From an uncultured Alistipes sp. (lineage in GTDB: Bacteria; Bacteroidota; Bacteroidia; Bacteroidales; Rikenellaceae): a DNA stretch of 29,923 nt. Positions 15,972 through 26,033 of this stretch are shown one piece after another. The notes beneath the pieces are model-generated. The model ran no database searches and was not told the DNA's origin. It was given only the letters and a program-made list of their open reading frames with translations. Numbering within the stretch: the stretch's first letter is position 1; the number at the start of each line of letters is the position of its first letter. The stretch is from contig CAUHCL010000014.1 in assembly GCA_959604655.1 (NCBI GenBank), positions 1 to 29,923 on the forward strand, read 5' to 3'. A program made the translations under genes and the position numbers.

Positions 15972-16946
15972 TTATTTCAACTTGTCGCGCTTCACGCCCT
16001 CGAAGGTCATCTTCACGGGCAGGATATTGCCCTCGGCATCGAACTCCAGAGGATCGATACAGGTGACGCGGTTGTTGCCGTCGGTCGCGCCGAGCGGATG
16101 GCGATGGTAGACTATGTAATACTTTCCGCTCTTGGGGTTGTGTATCACCGAGTGGTGCCCCGCACCCGTAGCCACGTTCTCGTCGGTGCGCAGAATCACG
16201 TCCTTGCGCACGAACGGACCGAACGGATTGTCGGCGATGGCATAGGCCACGCGATAGTTGGGACCAGTCCAGCCGCCCTCCGACCACATGAAGTAGTACT
16301 TGCCGTCGCGGATGAACATGAAAGGACCCTCGACATAGCCTTCGGGAGTGATCTCCTTGAATACGGTGCCGTCCTCGAACGGGATGAATCCCTTGAAGTC
16401 GTCGCGCAGCTTGGCCACGTTGCAATGCTGCCAGCCTCCGTAATACATATACCACGAACCGTCCTTGTCGCGGAACACGAACTGGTCGATGGGCTGTGCG
16501 CCGTTCACGATCTCGTTGATGAGCGGCTTGCCCAGATAATCCTCGAACGGACCCGCGGGATTGTCGGCCACGGCCACGCCTATGCCGCCGATCTCACCCT
16601 CGTGCACGTCATTCGCGCCGAAGAAGAGGAAATATTTGCCGTCCTTCTCCACGATGGCGGGCGCCCACAACGCACGGCGCAGCCACTTGATGCGCGAATT
16701 GTCGATGATGCGCTCGTGCTTGGTCCACTTCACCAGATCCTTCGACGAGAAACAGTCGAAAAACAATTGCTCGTCGAAAGGATGCGAGTAGGTGGGATAG
16801 ATCCAGTAGGTGTCGCCGAACACCACGCCCTCGGGGTCGGCATACCAGCCCTCGAATATGGGGTTGCCCGATGTTTTCTGCGCCGATGCACTCAACGACG
16901 CCGCGGCGAATATCGCCGTAAGAAGAATTTTGCCTGTTGTTTTCAT
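15972..16946 (-). CDS. Glycoside hydrolase family 43 protein
   Basis: A 324-residue exported glycosidase. Signal peptide 1-22 (LSASA before QKTS). It is a five-bladed beta-propeller with the GH43 catalytic triad visible: base Asp37 (YADPEG), pKa-setting Asp154 (QPIDQFVF) and acid Glu206 (YVEGPFMF). GH43 enzymes act mainly on arabinose-, xylose- or galactose-containing plant glycans; the subfamily cannot be told here. The frame is open to 16973, but the ATG at 16946 starts a proper signal peptide (MKTTGKILLTAIF). I see no convincing promoter in the 137-bp gap upstream, which holds a perfect hairpin. It may be read from the M3 peptidase transcript. Confidence 0.9.
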   Translation of the reverse strand: MKTTGKILLTAIFAAASLSASAQKTSGNPIFEGWYADPEGVVFGDTYWIYPTYSHPFDEQLFFDCFSSKDLVKWTKHERIIDNSRIKWLRRALWAPAIVEKDGKYFLFFGANDVHEGEIGGIGVAVADNPAGPFEDYLGKPLINEIVNGAQPIDQFVFRDKDGSWYMYYGGWQHCNVAKLRDDFKGFIPFEDGTVFKEITPEGYVEGPFMFIRDGKYYFMWSEGGWTGPNYRVAYAIADNPFGPFVRKDVILRTDENVATGAGHHSVIHNPKSGKYYIVYHRHPLGATDGNNRVTCIDPLEFDAEGNILPVKMTFEGVKRDKLK

Positions 16947-16978
16947 ATGTGATCCGTATAATTTCATTTTCAATAAAT

Positions 16979-16999
16979 CGACATAGCCGTGCTATGTCG
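16979..16999 (-). terminator. Perfect 9-bp hairpin downstream of the first M3 gene
   Basis: CGACATAGC (16979-16987) and GCTATGTCG (16991-16999) around a 3-base loop. On the minus strand it is followed by ATTTATT, only a weak U tract. It lies about 85 bases after the M3 stop codon (17084) and 33 bases before the GH43 start. It could be a partial terminator, a processing site or an operator. Confidence 0.4.
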
Positions 17000-17083
17000 G
17001 CAGTTCGCCGCCACCCCGCGCGGCGGACTGCAATTCGCTTTACGCTCTTGCAATCCTCCGCTGTCGGCGAACGGCCGTCGGCG

Positions 17084-19198
<2,115 letters not shown>

Positions 19199-19235
19199 CG
19201 TTATTTTCAATTCGGTTTCTTCAAATAACCAATAT

Positions 19236-19285
19236 ATCTTCGGCGGCTGGGGGGGGGCGCACCGAAGGTGCGAGCCGCCGAAGAT
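19236..19285. repeat. Palindromic intergenic repeat, copy A (50 bp)
   Basis: Outer arms ATCTTCGGCGGCT (19236-19248) and AGCCGCCGAAGAT (19273-19285) are perfect 13-bp complements. Inside lie nine unpaired G (19249-19257), then an inner hairpin CGCACC/GGTGCG with loop GAA (19258-19272). A second copy with identical outer arms but a different inner hairpin lies at 29875-29923. It occupies the gap between the two M3 genes, 38 bases upstream of the first copy's ATG. Confidence 0.85.
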
Positions 19286-19286
19286 A

Positions 19287-19305
19287 ATAATGCCTGCGGC
19301 ATTAT
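19287..19305 (-). terminator. Hairpin just after the second M3 gene
   Basis: ATAATGCC (19287-19294) and GGCATTAT (19298-19305) with a 3-base loop, starting five bases after the TAG at 19310-19312 on the minus strand. The tract that follows (TATCTTC) is only weakly T-rich. It is a weak terminator or an RNA end-protecting hairpin. Confidence 0.5.
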
Positions 19306-19309
19306 AAAT

Positions 19310-21565
19310 CTACTCCGCCACCGCTGCTGAATCGGCCTCGGCACGTGCCGCCTCGCGTTCGCGGCGCGACTTCTCGGCCCTTTCGCGTGCCTGCGCGCGG
19401 GTATCCACGGGTCCGACCTCGCGGACCTCGGGCGCCTCCGTCTGCTCGGGCGCCTCGATCAGGCCTCGGCCGAGAAGCATGGCATCGGCATCGGGCTCCG
19501 CCCCGCGGAACGCACGATACATATCCATGCCCGCACGGCTGCCTCCGCGCGAAAGGATCTCGCGGCGGAAACGCTCGGCCGTGGCGCGGTCGAACAGATC
19601 GCCGCTCTCGACGAATGCGCGGAAAGCATCCTTGTCGAGCACCTCGGCCCATATATAAAAGTAGTATCCCGCCGAATATCCGCCGTCGAATATGTGGCTG
19701 AAATAGGGATAGCGGTAACGCGGCGCGATCTGCGGGATAAGCCCGCGCTTCACCGTAAGCGCCTCGCGCTCGAAAGCGTCGACGTCGATCGGCTCGGCAC
19801 TCGCTATCGAGTGTATATCCATGTCCGACAGCGCCGCGGCGACCAGCTCGGTCGTGGCGAAGCCCTTGTTGAAGAGCGAGCTGCGGCGTATCTTGTCTAT
19901 CATCTCGTCGCTCATCACCTCGCCCGTGCGATAGTTGACCGCATATTGGCGCAGCATCTCGGGCGTAAAGGCCCAGTTCTCCATGATCTGCGACGGCAGC
20001 TCGACGAAATCGCCCTCCACCTCGGCCAGCCCGCGGTAGCGCACATCGGCGAAGAGTCCGTGCAGCGCATGTCCGAACTCGTGGAACAGCGTCTCGGCCT
20101 CGTCTATCGACAGCAGGGCGGGAATGCGGCCCGACGGACGGGTGAAGTTGCACACGATGCTCACCACGGGCCCCACCCGACGGCCGTCGCGATAGGTCTG
20201 CTCGGTGAAATGGCCGCACCATGCGCCGCCGCGCTTGCCCGCACGGGGATGGAAATCGAAATAGAGCGCTCCGAGCGGCGTCTCGTCGGCGTCGATCACT
20301 TCGTACACCTCGCATTCCTCGTTGTAGACGGGTGCCGTCAGCGGACGGAACGTGATGCCGTACAGGCGGTTGGCCAAAAAGAATATGCCGCCCTTAACGT
20401 TGTCGAGCGAAAGATACTGGCGCACGCCCTCCTCCTGCAGGTCGTAGTCCTCCTTGCGGACCTTCTCGGCGTAATACCACCAGTCCCACGGCTCGAACAC
20501 GGCATCCTCACCCTCGTCGCGGCGCAGCATGGGCATCATGCGCTCCAGCTCGCCGCACGCACGCTCCAGCGCGGGCGTCCACACGCGGTCCAGCAGGCCG
20601 TACACGGCTTCGGGACTGCCCGCCATCTGGTCGGAGGTGACATAATCGGCATAAGAGTCGTACCCGAGCAGGGCCGCCTTCTCGTAACGCAAGGCCGCCA
20701 TCTCGGCCACCACGGCCTTGTTGTCGTGCTCGTTGCCGCGGTCGCCGCGCGATATGTAGGCATTGTAGATGCTGTCGCGCAGCGAGCGTTTCTCGCAATA
20801 GGTCAGCAGGGGCAGCATGCTCGGCTTCTGGAGCGTGAACACATGCTTGCCTTCGCGGCCCGACGCCTTGCCCTGCTCCAGAGCGGCGTCACGCACCACG
20901 GTGGGAATACCTTTCAGTTCCTCGACCGTAAGTTCCATCGCAAAATCGTTGGTCTCGGCCAGCAGATTGCGCCCGAACGTGACGCCGAGCCGCGACAGAC
21001 GCTCGTTTATCTCCTTCAGGCGCGCCTTCTTATCGGACGGCAGCAGCGCGCCCGCGCGGACGAAGCGGTCGTATATCTTCTCGGTGAGCCGCAGCTGCTC
21101 GGCGTCGAGATCCAATGCCGCGCGACGGTCGTAGACCGACTTTATCTTGGCGAACAACGCCTCGTTCATCATCACGGCATCGCGGTGGGCCGCCAGCACG
21201 GGCATCATCTCGGCCGCCACAGCCTGCATACGCTCGTCGGTATCGGCCGCGTCGAGCAGCTCGAACACGGCGCTCACGCGCGAGAGCATGCGGCCCGACT
21301 CGTCGAAGGCCAGCACGGTGTTATCGAAATCGGGCTCGTCCTTGGACGACACTATGGCCGCGATTTCCTCGTCGTGCAGCGACATGCCGCGCTCGAAAGC
21401 GGACCTGAAGTGATCGACGGTTATACGGTCGAACGGAGGCGCGCCGTAGGGAGTGTCCCACTCCGCCTCGAAAAAGGGATTTCCTCCCGTGTCGCCCGCG
21501 CGGTGGCAGGCCCCGAAAGTCACAACAGTCATCGCCGACAGGAATAAAGGAATGAAGCGTTTCAT
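19310..21565 (-). CDS. M3-family metallopeptidase lipoprotein (Dcp-like), second copy
   Basis: A 751-residue paralogue of the downstream peptidase. HEFGH is at residues 495-499 and the third zinc ligand is Glu522 in FVELPSQIMENW. HIFDGGYSAGYYFYIW is at the matching C-terminal place. A lipoprotein signal ends TFGAC (lipid cysteine 20). It differs from the first copy by a C-terminal extension of about 40-50 residues rich in Arg, Glu and Ala (RAQARERAEKSRREREAAR), probably helical. The gene starts with an ATG 27 bases after a good promoter. Tandem duplication is the simplest origin, followed by clear divergence. Both copies look catalytically intact, so different substrates are possible. Confidence 0.92.
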   Translation of the reverse strand: MKRFIPLFLSAMTVVTFGACHRAGDTGGNPFFEAEWDTPYGAPPFDRITVDHFRSAFERGMSLHDEEIAAIVSSKDEPDFDNTVLAFDESGRMLSRVSAVFELLDAADTDERMQAVAAEMMPVLAAHRDAVMMNEALFAKIKSVYDRRAALDLDAEQLRLTEKIYDRFVRAGALLPSDKKARLKEINERLSRLGVTFGRNLLAETNDFAMELTVEELKGIPTVVRDAALEQGKASGREGKHVFTLQKPSMLPLLTYCEKRSLRDSIYNAYISRGDRGNEHDNKAVVAEMAALRYEKAALLGYDSYADYVTSDQMAGSPEAVYGLLDRVWTPALERACGELERMMPMLRRDEGEDAVFEPWDWWYYAEKVRKEDYDLQEEGVRQYLSLDNVKGGIFFLANRLYGITFRPLTAPVYNEECEVYEVIDADETPLGALYFDFHPRAGKRGGAWCGHFTEQTYRDGRRVGPVVSIVCNFTRPSGRIPALLSIDEAETLFHEFGHALHGLFADVRYRGLAEVEGDFVELPSQIMENWAFTPEMLRQYAVNYRTGEVMSDEMIDKIRRSSLFNKGFATTELVAAALSDMDIHSIASAEPIDVDAFEREALTVKRGLIPQIAPRYRYPYFSHIFDGGYSAGYYFYIWAEVLDKDAFRAFVESGDLFDRATAERFRREILSRGGSRAGMDMYRAFRGAEPDADAMLLGRGLIEAPEQTEAPEVREVGPVDTRAQARERAEKSRREREAARAEADSAAVAE

Positions 21566-21583
21566 TACTTGACATATAATTAA

Positions 21584-21591
21584 TACCTTTG
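21584..21591 (+). promoter_or_regulatory. Possible -7 box toward rsmE
   Basis: TACCTTTG matches TAnnTTTG and abuts the minus-strand box at 21592-21599, so the two face each other. The rsmE ATG is 157 bases downstream, giving a long leader that contains a 7-bp hairpin (CATCGCG/CGCGATG, 21691-21705). No -33 box is seen. No other rsmE promoter is evident. Confidence 0.4.
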
Positions 21592-21621
21592 CAAAGTTAA
21601 TACAAAATACGTATCCGCAAA
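21592..21621 (-). promoter_or_regulatory. Promoter of the second M3 gene
   Basis: On the minus strand TTTG (21621-21618), 18 bases, then TAACTTTG (21599-21592). The ATG at 21565 follows 27 bases later. Confidence 0.7.
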
Positions 21622-21747
21622 AACATCTTCGGCGCCGCAGGGAGTCGGCCGCGGTTCGCCCTCGGCGGCAGGAGCGCGGCGGAATGCCGACATCGCGCCG
21701 CGATGCCGAAATGCCATGCGGACAAACCCGACATCAATTGATCGACC

Positions 21748-22458
21748 ATGCAACTATTCTACGCTCCCGACATAGTCCCGCCGCACCACACGCTGAGCGA
21801 GGAGGAGTCGAAACACTGCGTGCGCGTGCTGCGTCTGGGCGTCGGCGACGAGCTTCATCTCACCGACGGCCGCGGCAACCTCTACCGCTGCCGCGTGACG
21901 GATCCCAACCCCAAGCGCTGCGCCGTCGAGACGGTGGAGACCATCGCCGAGTACGGCAGGATGCCCTACGGCCTGACCCTCGCCGTCGCCCCCACGAAGA
22001 ACATCGAACGCTTCGAGTGGTTCCTCGAGAAGGCCACCGAGGTGGGCGTGACCCGCATAGTGCCCGTGGAGTGCGACCACAGCGAACGCCGCATCATAAA
22101 GTACGACCGCGAGCTGCGCGTGATAACCTCGGCCGTCAAACAGTCGCTCAAGGCCTACCACCCCGTGCTCGACGAGCTCACCCCGCTGCACCGACTGATC
22201 GCCTCACCGTTCGACGGCCGCAAGTTCATAGCCCACTGCGACGATAACGCCGCCGACCGACGTTATCTTGCCTCGGAGATAGGGAAAAATGAAAATATTT
22301 TAATTTTGATAGGCCCCGAGGGAGATTTTTCACCCGAAGAGATTAATTTTGCGCTCGAAAACGGATTCGAGCCCGTAACGCTCGGGCCGCAAAGGCTCCG
22401 CACGGAGACTGCGGCCGTGACAGCCGCGGTAATGGCGGCCGTAGTGAACGGGCTGTAA
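21748..22458 (+). CDS. rsmE: 16S rRNA (uracil-1498-N3)-methyltransferase
   Basis: A 236-residue cytosolic SPOUT methyltransferase that methylates U1498 of 16S rRNA using S-adenosylmethionine. The N-terminal PUA-like RNA-binding part covers about 1-70 (EEESKHCVRVLRL at 18-30). APTKNIERFEWFLEKATEVG lies at 81-100. The SAM-binding trefoil knot shows IGPEGDFSPEE at 188-198 and LGPQRLRTETA at 212-222. Length matches the family. A stretch of about 45 bases near 22281-22325 is very AT-rich, with codons such as TTA, ATT and AAT unlike the rest of the gene, and contains a TAATTTTG. The membrane-complex operon starts 22 bases after the stop on the same strand. Confidence 0.95.
   Translation: MQLFYAPDIVPPHHTLSEEESKHCVRVLRLGVGDELHLTDGRGNLYRCRVTDPNPKRCAVETVETIAEYGRMPYGLTLAVAPTKNIERFEWFLEKATEVGVTRIVPVECDHSERRIIKYDRELRVITSAVKQSLKAYHPVLDELTPLHRLIASPFDGRKFIAHCDDNAADRRYLASEIGKNENILILIGPEGDFSPEEINFALENGFEPVTLGPQRLRTETAAVTAAVMAAVVNGL
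22301..22308 (+). promoter_or_regulatory. Possible internal promoter for the membrane-complex operon
   Basis: TAATTTTG matches TAnnTTTG in an AT-rich island inside rsmE, about 170 bases before the first complex gene. There is no clear -33 TTTG at the right distance. The 22-bp gap after rsmE holds no promoter. Confidence 0.3.
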
Positions 22459-22480
22459 AACAATTTGACGACAATCTGAT

Positions 22481-24469
22481 ATGTTCTATCTCTACCTGCT
22501 TTTGGCTCTGGCACTGTTGGCAGGCGTGCTGTTCGTCGCACCGCTGCGCTGCAAGGTGTGGATGGCGCTGGCCGCAGTGACCGCCGCAGCCGCGGCCGTC
22601 GCGGTGCCCGCGATCGGCGTGCTGGCGGGCGCTCCCGCCGAGACGCTCGTGCACATCGAAGGGCCGCTGTTCGGCTGCGAGCATATCGCGATCGATCGGC
22701 TGTCGGCGCTCTTCCTGCTCATCATAGCGGTGTCGGGCATTGCCACGGTGCTCTACTCGCGGGGCTATCTGCAAAACTATCTGGCCGAAAAATCGTCGGC
22801 GCACATCTCGCTGCACTACTTCTCGCTCACCGTGCTGGTACTCTCGATGATGCTGGTGGTGATGTCGAGCGGCGGATTCTCGTTCCTGCTCGCGTGGGAG
22901 CTGATGACCATAGCGTCGTTCCTGCTCATACTCTTCGACGCCCAGCGCGCCGAGGTACTGCGCGCCGCGCTGGCATACCTTATAATGATGCACATAGGCT
23001 TCGTCTTTCTGGTGGCGGGCTTCGTCGGGATATACGCCGCGTGCGGCTCGGCCGACTTCGCCGATCTGCCCGCATGCTTCGCGGCGGGACGCACGGTGCC
23101 GCTGTTCCTGCTCTTTCTGGCAGGCTTCGGCATGAAGGCGGGTCTGTTCCCGATGCACGTATGGCTGCCCGAGGCGCACCCCGCGGCTCCGTCGCACGTG
23201 TCGGCCGTGATGTCGGGCGTGATGATCAAAACGGGAGTCTACGGCGTGATCCGCGTGGCGTGGGAGATCACCGACCCCGCGCAGATACACACGGCTGGAG
23301 TCATAATCCTCGCGGCGGGAGCCGTCACGGGATTGTGGGGCGTGATCCTGGCCGCCGCGCAGAACGACGTGAAGAGGCTTCTGGCCTACTCCAGCATAGA
23401 GAACATAGGAGTCATTTTCATAGGTCTGGGCATAGCCATGCTGGGCCGCGCGGCGGGCAATCCCGCCATAGCCGCACCCGCACTGTGCGGCGCGCTGCTG
23501 CACACGGTGAACCACTCGATGTTCAAGTCGCTGCTCTTCTTCGGCGCGGGCAACATCTACTCGAAGATGCACACCACGCTGCTCGACCACTTCGGCGGCG
23601 TGGCCAAGAGCATGCCCGTGACGGCCATACTGTTCCTCGTCGGCACGCTGGCCATCTGCGCCCTGCCGCCGCTCAACGGCTTCGTGAGCGAGTTTCTGAT
23701 CTATTTCGGCATGCTCGACAGCGTGAGCGACGGCACCGACACGCTCTGCGCCGCGGGCGGACTCATGGCCCTGGCCCTCATAGGAGGCATAGCGGTGCTG
23801 GCCTTCACCAAGCTCTACGGCACCGTGTTCCTCGGCTCGCCGCGCCACCACCACGTGGCCGAGGCCGACGAGGTAGACAACTGCCGCATAGCGGCGATGG
23901 CCATACCCGTGGCGGGGATCGTTGCGATAGGCCTGCTGCCCCAATACGCCGTGCGCATGGTGAGCGGCATAGCGGAAGGATTCATCCCCTCGGCCGCGCA
24001 GGCCGTCGAGGCCGACATGGTGCCCGCCCTCGGGCGCGTGTCGCTGACGGGATGGCTGCTCGTGCTGGTCATAGCGTTGATCTACACGGCCAAAAGCCGC
24101 GCGCAACGCAGCCGCACGATAGCCGAAGGCCCCACGTGGGGCTGCGGATTCACCTCGCCCAACATACGCATGCAGTACACGGGCGAGTCGTTCGCCGAAG
24201 GTCTGGAGTCGATCGCCGACTCGCTCACGCAGAACACCGTCGAGGGTCGCGCCGTGGGCAAGAGCGAGATATTCCCCTCGGCACACAACTACAACGTACG
24301 CCACAAGGACCGCGTAGACCGTCTGTTCGCCGCATGGTGGATGGAGATGCTGCGCCTGATAAACAAACGCATCATGCGTCTGCGCACGGGCAAGATCAAC
24401 CACTACATACTCTTCGCCCTGCTCTTTCTCGTGGCGGTGTTCATACTCTCGATCCTAAACCTCATTTAG
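22481..24469 (+). CDS. Antiporter-like ion-pumping subunit (HyfB/NuoL-like) of an Ehr-type complex
   Basis: A 662-residue inner-membrane protein with about 15-16 hydrophobic helices, related to HyfB/HycC and to NuoL/Mrp antiporter-like subunits. The proton-path residues are present: Glu140 (AWELMTIASF), Lys219 (GFGMKAGLFPMHVWLP), Lys250 (MIKTGVYG) and Lys444 (AFTKLYG). The typical HPAAPSHVSAVMSG segment follows Lys219. A C-terminal stretch (about 540-662) has a final membrane helix after a polar region. It is the first gene of a six-gene set with short gaps (3-54 bases) to 29776. The order matches what I recall as ehrABCDLS, so this would be EhrA. By family it pumps H+ or Na+ driven by conformational change from the peripheral arm. 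Confidence 0.9.
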   Translation: MFYLYLLLALALLAGVLFVAPLRCKVWMALAAVTAAAAAVAVPAIGVLAGAPAETLVHIEGPLFGCEHIAIDRLSALFLLIIAVSGIATVLYSRGYLQNYLAEKSSAHISLHYFSLTVLVLSMMLVVMSSGGFSFLLAWELMTIASFLLILFDAQRAEVLRAALAYLIMMHIGFVFLVAGFVGIYAACGSADFADLPACFAAGRTVPLFLLFLAGFGMKAGLFPMHVWLPEAHPAAPSHVSAVMSGVMIKTGVYGVIRVAWEITDPAQIHTAGVIILAAGAVTGLWGVILAAAQNDVKRLLAYSSIENIGVIFIGLGIAMLGRAAGNPAIAAPALCGALLHTVNHSMFKSLLFFGAGNIYSKMHTTLLDHFGGVAKSMPVTAILFLVGTLAICALPPLNGFVSEFLIYFGMLDSVSDGTDTLCAAGGLMALALIGGIAVLAFTKLYGTVFLGSPRHHHVAEADEVDNCRIAAMAIPVAGIVAIGLLPQYAVRMVSGIAEGFIPSAAQAVEADMVPALGRVSLTGWLLVLVIALIYTAKSRAQRSRTIAEGPTWGCGFTSPNIRMQYTGESFAEGLESIADSLTQNTVEGRAVGKSEIFPSAHNYNVRHKDRVDRLFAAWWMEMLRLINKRIMRLRTGKINHYILFALLFLVAVFILSILNLI

Positions 24470-24472
24470 CGT

Positions 24473-25387
24473 ATGGGAACAGCACTCAATACCATTCTGA
24501 TGATAACGGTGGCCCTGCTGACCACGGGCGTCATAAACCGCACGCGGGCCATCCTCGCGGGGCGCAAGGGCGTACGGTTCTTCAACCACGTGAACGGCGT
24601 GGCGCTGCTGCTCCGCAAAGGCTCGGTGTACTCGACCACGACCACGGCCCTGTTCCGCATAGCACCCGCCGTATATCTCGGCGCGGCCGTCACGGCCATG
24701 CTCTTCATCCCCGTGGCCGATCTCGACCCGCTCATCTCGTTCGAGGGCGACATGATATGCTTCGCCTACACGCTGGCGCTGGCACGTGTGGCCATCATCC
24801 TCGCCGCGATGGACACGGGCAGCTCGTTCGAGGGCATGGGAGCCTCGCGCGAGGCCCTCTACGGCGCACTCGTGGAGCCCGCCATGATGATAGGCTTCGC
24901 CACGCTGGCCATGTTCTGCGGCTACACCTCGTTCGCCGACATCTTCGCGCGCGAACAGTCGTTCGACCTGCATCTTACGATCGTGATGCTGCTCACGGCC
25001 TACCTTTTCGTGAAGATAGCCTTCGTGGAGTCGGGACGCGTGCCCGTCGACGACCCGCGCACCCATCTGGAGCTTACGATGATCCACGAGGTGATGTGTC
25101 TCGACTACTCGGGCATCGACCTGGGACTGATCCACATGGCGGGCTGGCTCAAGACGGCCTGCTTCTCGATGATCGCCGCCGACGCCGTGGCCGCCGTATG
25201 CTGCTTCCGCTGGTGGTTCGCCGCGCCGCTGGCCATAGCCCTCACGGGTCTGGCCGTGGGCATAGTGGAGTCGACGCAGGCGCGCAACAAACTCGCGCGC
25301 AACACCACATTCATAGTGACCCTGACCGCGCTGGCGGCCCTGATATTCTTCATCGGCTACCTGCTGCAACTCGACATAAACATTTAA
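24473..25387 (+). CDS. NuoH/HycD-like membrane subunit of the Ehr-type complex
   Basis: A 304-residue inner-membrane protein with about eight helices, homologous to NuoH (ND1), HycD and HyfC, the subunit that joins the peripheral arm to the membrane arm. The loop motif ESGRVPVDDPRTHLELTMIHE is intact in substance, with Glu186, Glu200 and Glu206 as the conserved acids. In complex I this loop region couples quinone chemistry to pumping. The ATG lies three bases after the previous stop, so the pair is tightly coupled. It would be EhrB in Ehr naming. Confidence 0.92.
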   Translation: MGTALNTILMITVALLTTGVINRTRAILAGRKGVRFFNHVNGVALLLRKGSVYSTTTTALFRIAPAVYLGAAVTAMLFIPVADLDPLISFEGDMICFAYTLALARVAIILAAMDTGSSFEGMGASREALYGALVEPAMMIGFATLAMFCGYTSFADIFAREQSFDLHLTIVMLLTAYLFVKIAFVESGRVPVDDPRTHLELTMIHEVMCLDYSGIDLGLIHMAGWLKTACFSMIAADAVAAVCCFRWWFAAPLAIALTGLAVGIVESTQARNKLARNTTFIVTLTALAALIFFIGYLLQLDINI

Positions 25388-25397
25388 CCGCCCGCCC

Positions 25398-26027
25398 ATG
25401 CTTCTATCGCTTATAATATTGTACGTACTGACGCTCATCTATCTGTCGATCGTGGAGCGTTTCCGCAACTACGCCTCGCTCATAGCCTTTCAGGGCTGGA
25501 TTCTGCTGGGTATAGCGCTGCTGCGGCTGCATTCGCTCGACTGGATCGAGCTGTCGTTCGTCATACTCGAAACTTTGATATTCAAGGCGCTGATCGTGCC
25601 CGCCATATTGCAGCGCGTCATCCGCAAGACCAAGATCAACCGCGTGCGCACCTCGGGTTCGGCGCAGTTCAACTCGCTGCTGCTCTCGGTGACGGCCCTT
25701 ATAGCCAGCGCGCTGGTGACCTACTACGTGGCCGACTCGTCGGTGCACATGATCTTCTTCGGCGTGGCCCTCTACGCCCTGCTGAGCGGATTGATCCTCA
25801 TCGTGCTGCGCTCGCGCATCTTCACCCACATGGTGGGATTCCTCGTCATCGAGAACGGCGTGTTCCTCTTCTCGATGGCCATAGGAGTGGAGATGCCGAT
25901 ACTCATCAACACGGCCATACTGCTCGACATCCTCATCTCGGTGCTGATGCTCGGGCTGTTCATGACGCGCGTCGACCGAGAGATACACACCGACGACAGC
26001 GATTCACTGACCCACGTAAAGGATTAA
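25398..26027 (+). CDS. HyfE/NuoK-like membrane subunit of the Ehr-type complex
   Basis: A 209-residue inner-membrane protein of six to seven helices, resembling HyfE. Its C-terminal half resembles NuoK (ND4L). Buried acidic residues typical of this subunit are Glu58 (FVILETLIFKALIVP) and Glu152 (GFLVIENGVFLFSM). It ends in a short acidic tail (REIHTDDSDS). It starts 10 bases after the NuoH-like gene. It would be EhrC. Confidence 0.88.
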   Translation: MLLSLIILYVLTLIYLSIVERFRNYASLIAFQGWILLGIALLRLHSLDWIELSFVILETLIFKALIVPAILQRVIRKTKINRVRTSGSAQFNSLLLSVTALIASALVTYYVADSSVHMIFFGVALYALLSGLILIVLRSRIFTHMVGFLVIENGVFLFSMAIGVEMPILINTAILLDILISVLMLGLFMTRVDREIHTDDSDSLTHVKD

Positions 26028-26033
26028 AGCGAC

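Noticed and set aside
21630..21690. A third, degenerate copy of the palindromic repeat (ATCTTCGGCG near 21626)
   Set aside because: Only about ten bases of one arm match and there is no complementary right arm. It is too weak to call.
22343..24403. Very long open frame (686 codons) antisense to the HyfB-like gene, and similar long antisense frames at 2344-4170, 6274-8124, 14203-15918 and 19694-21547
   Set aside because: They mirror real genes with strong G/C third-position bias. The translations are low-complexity His/Arg/Val-rich with no recognisable domain.
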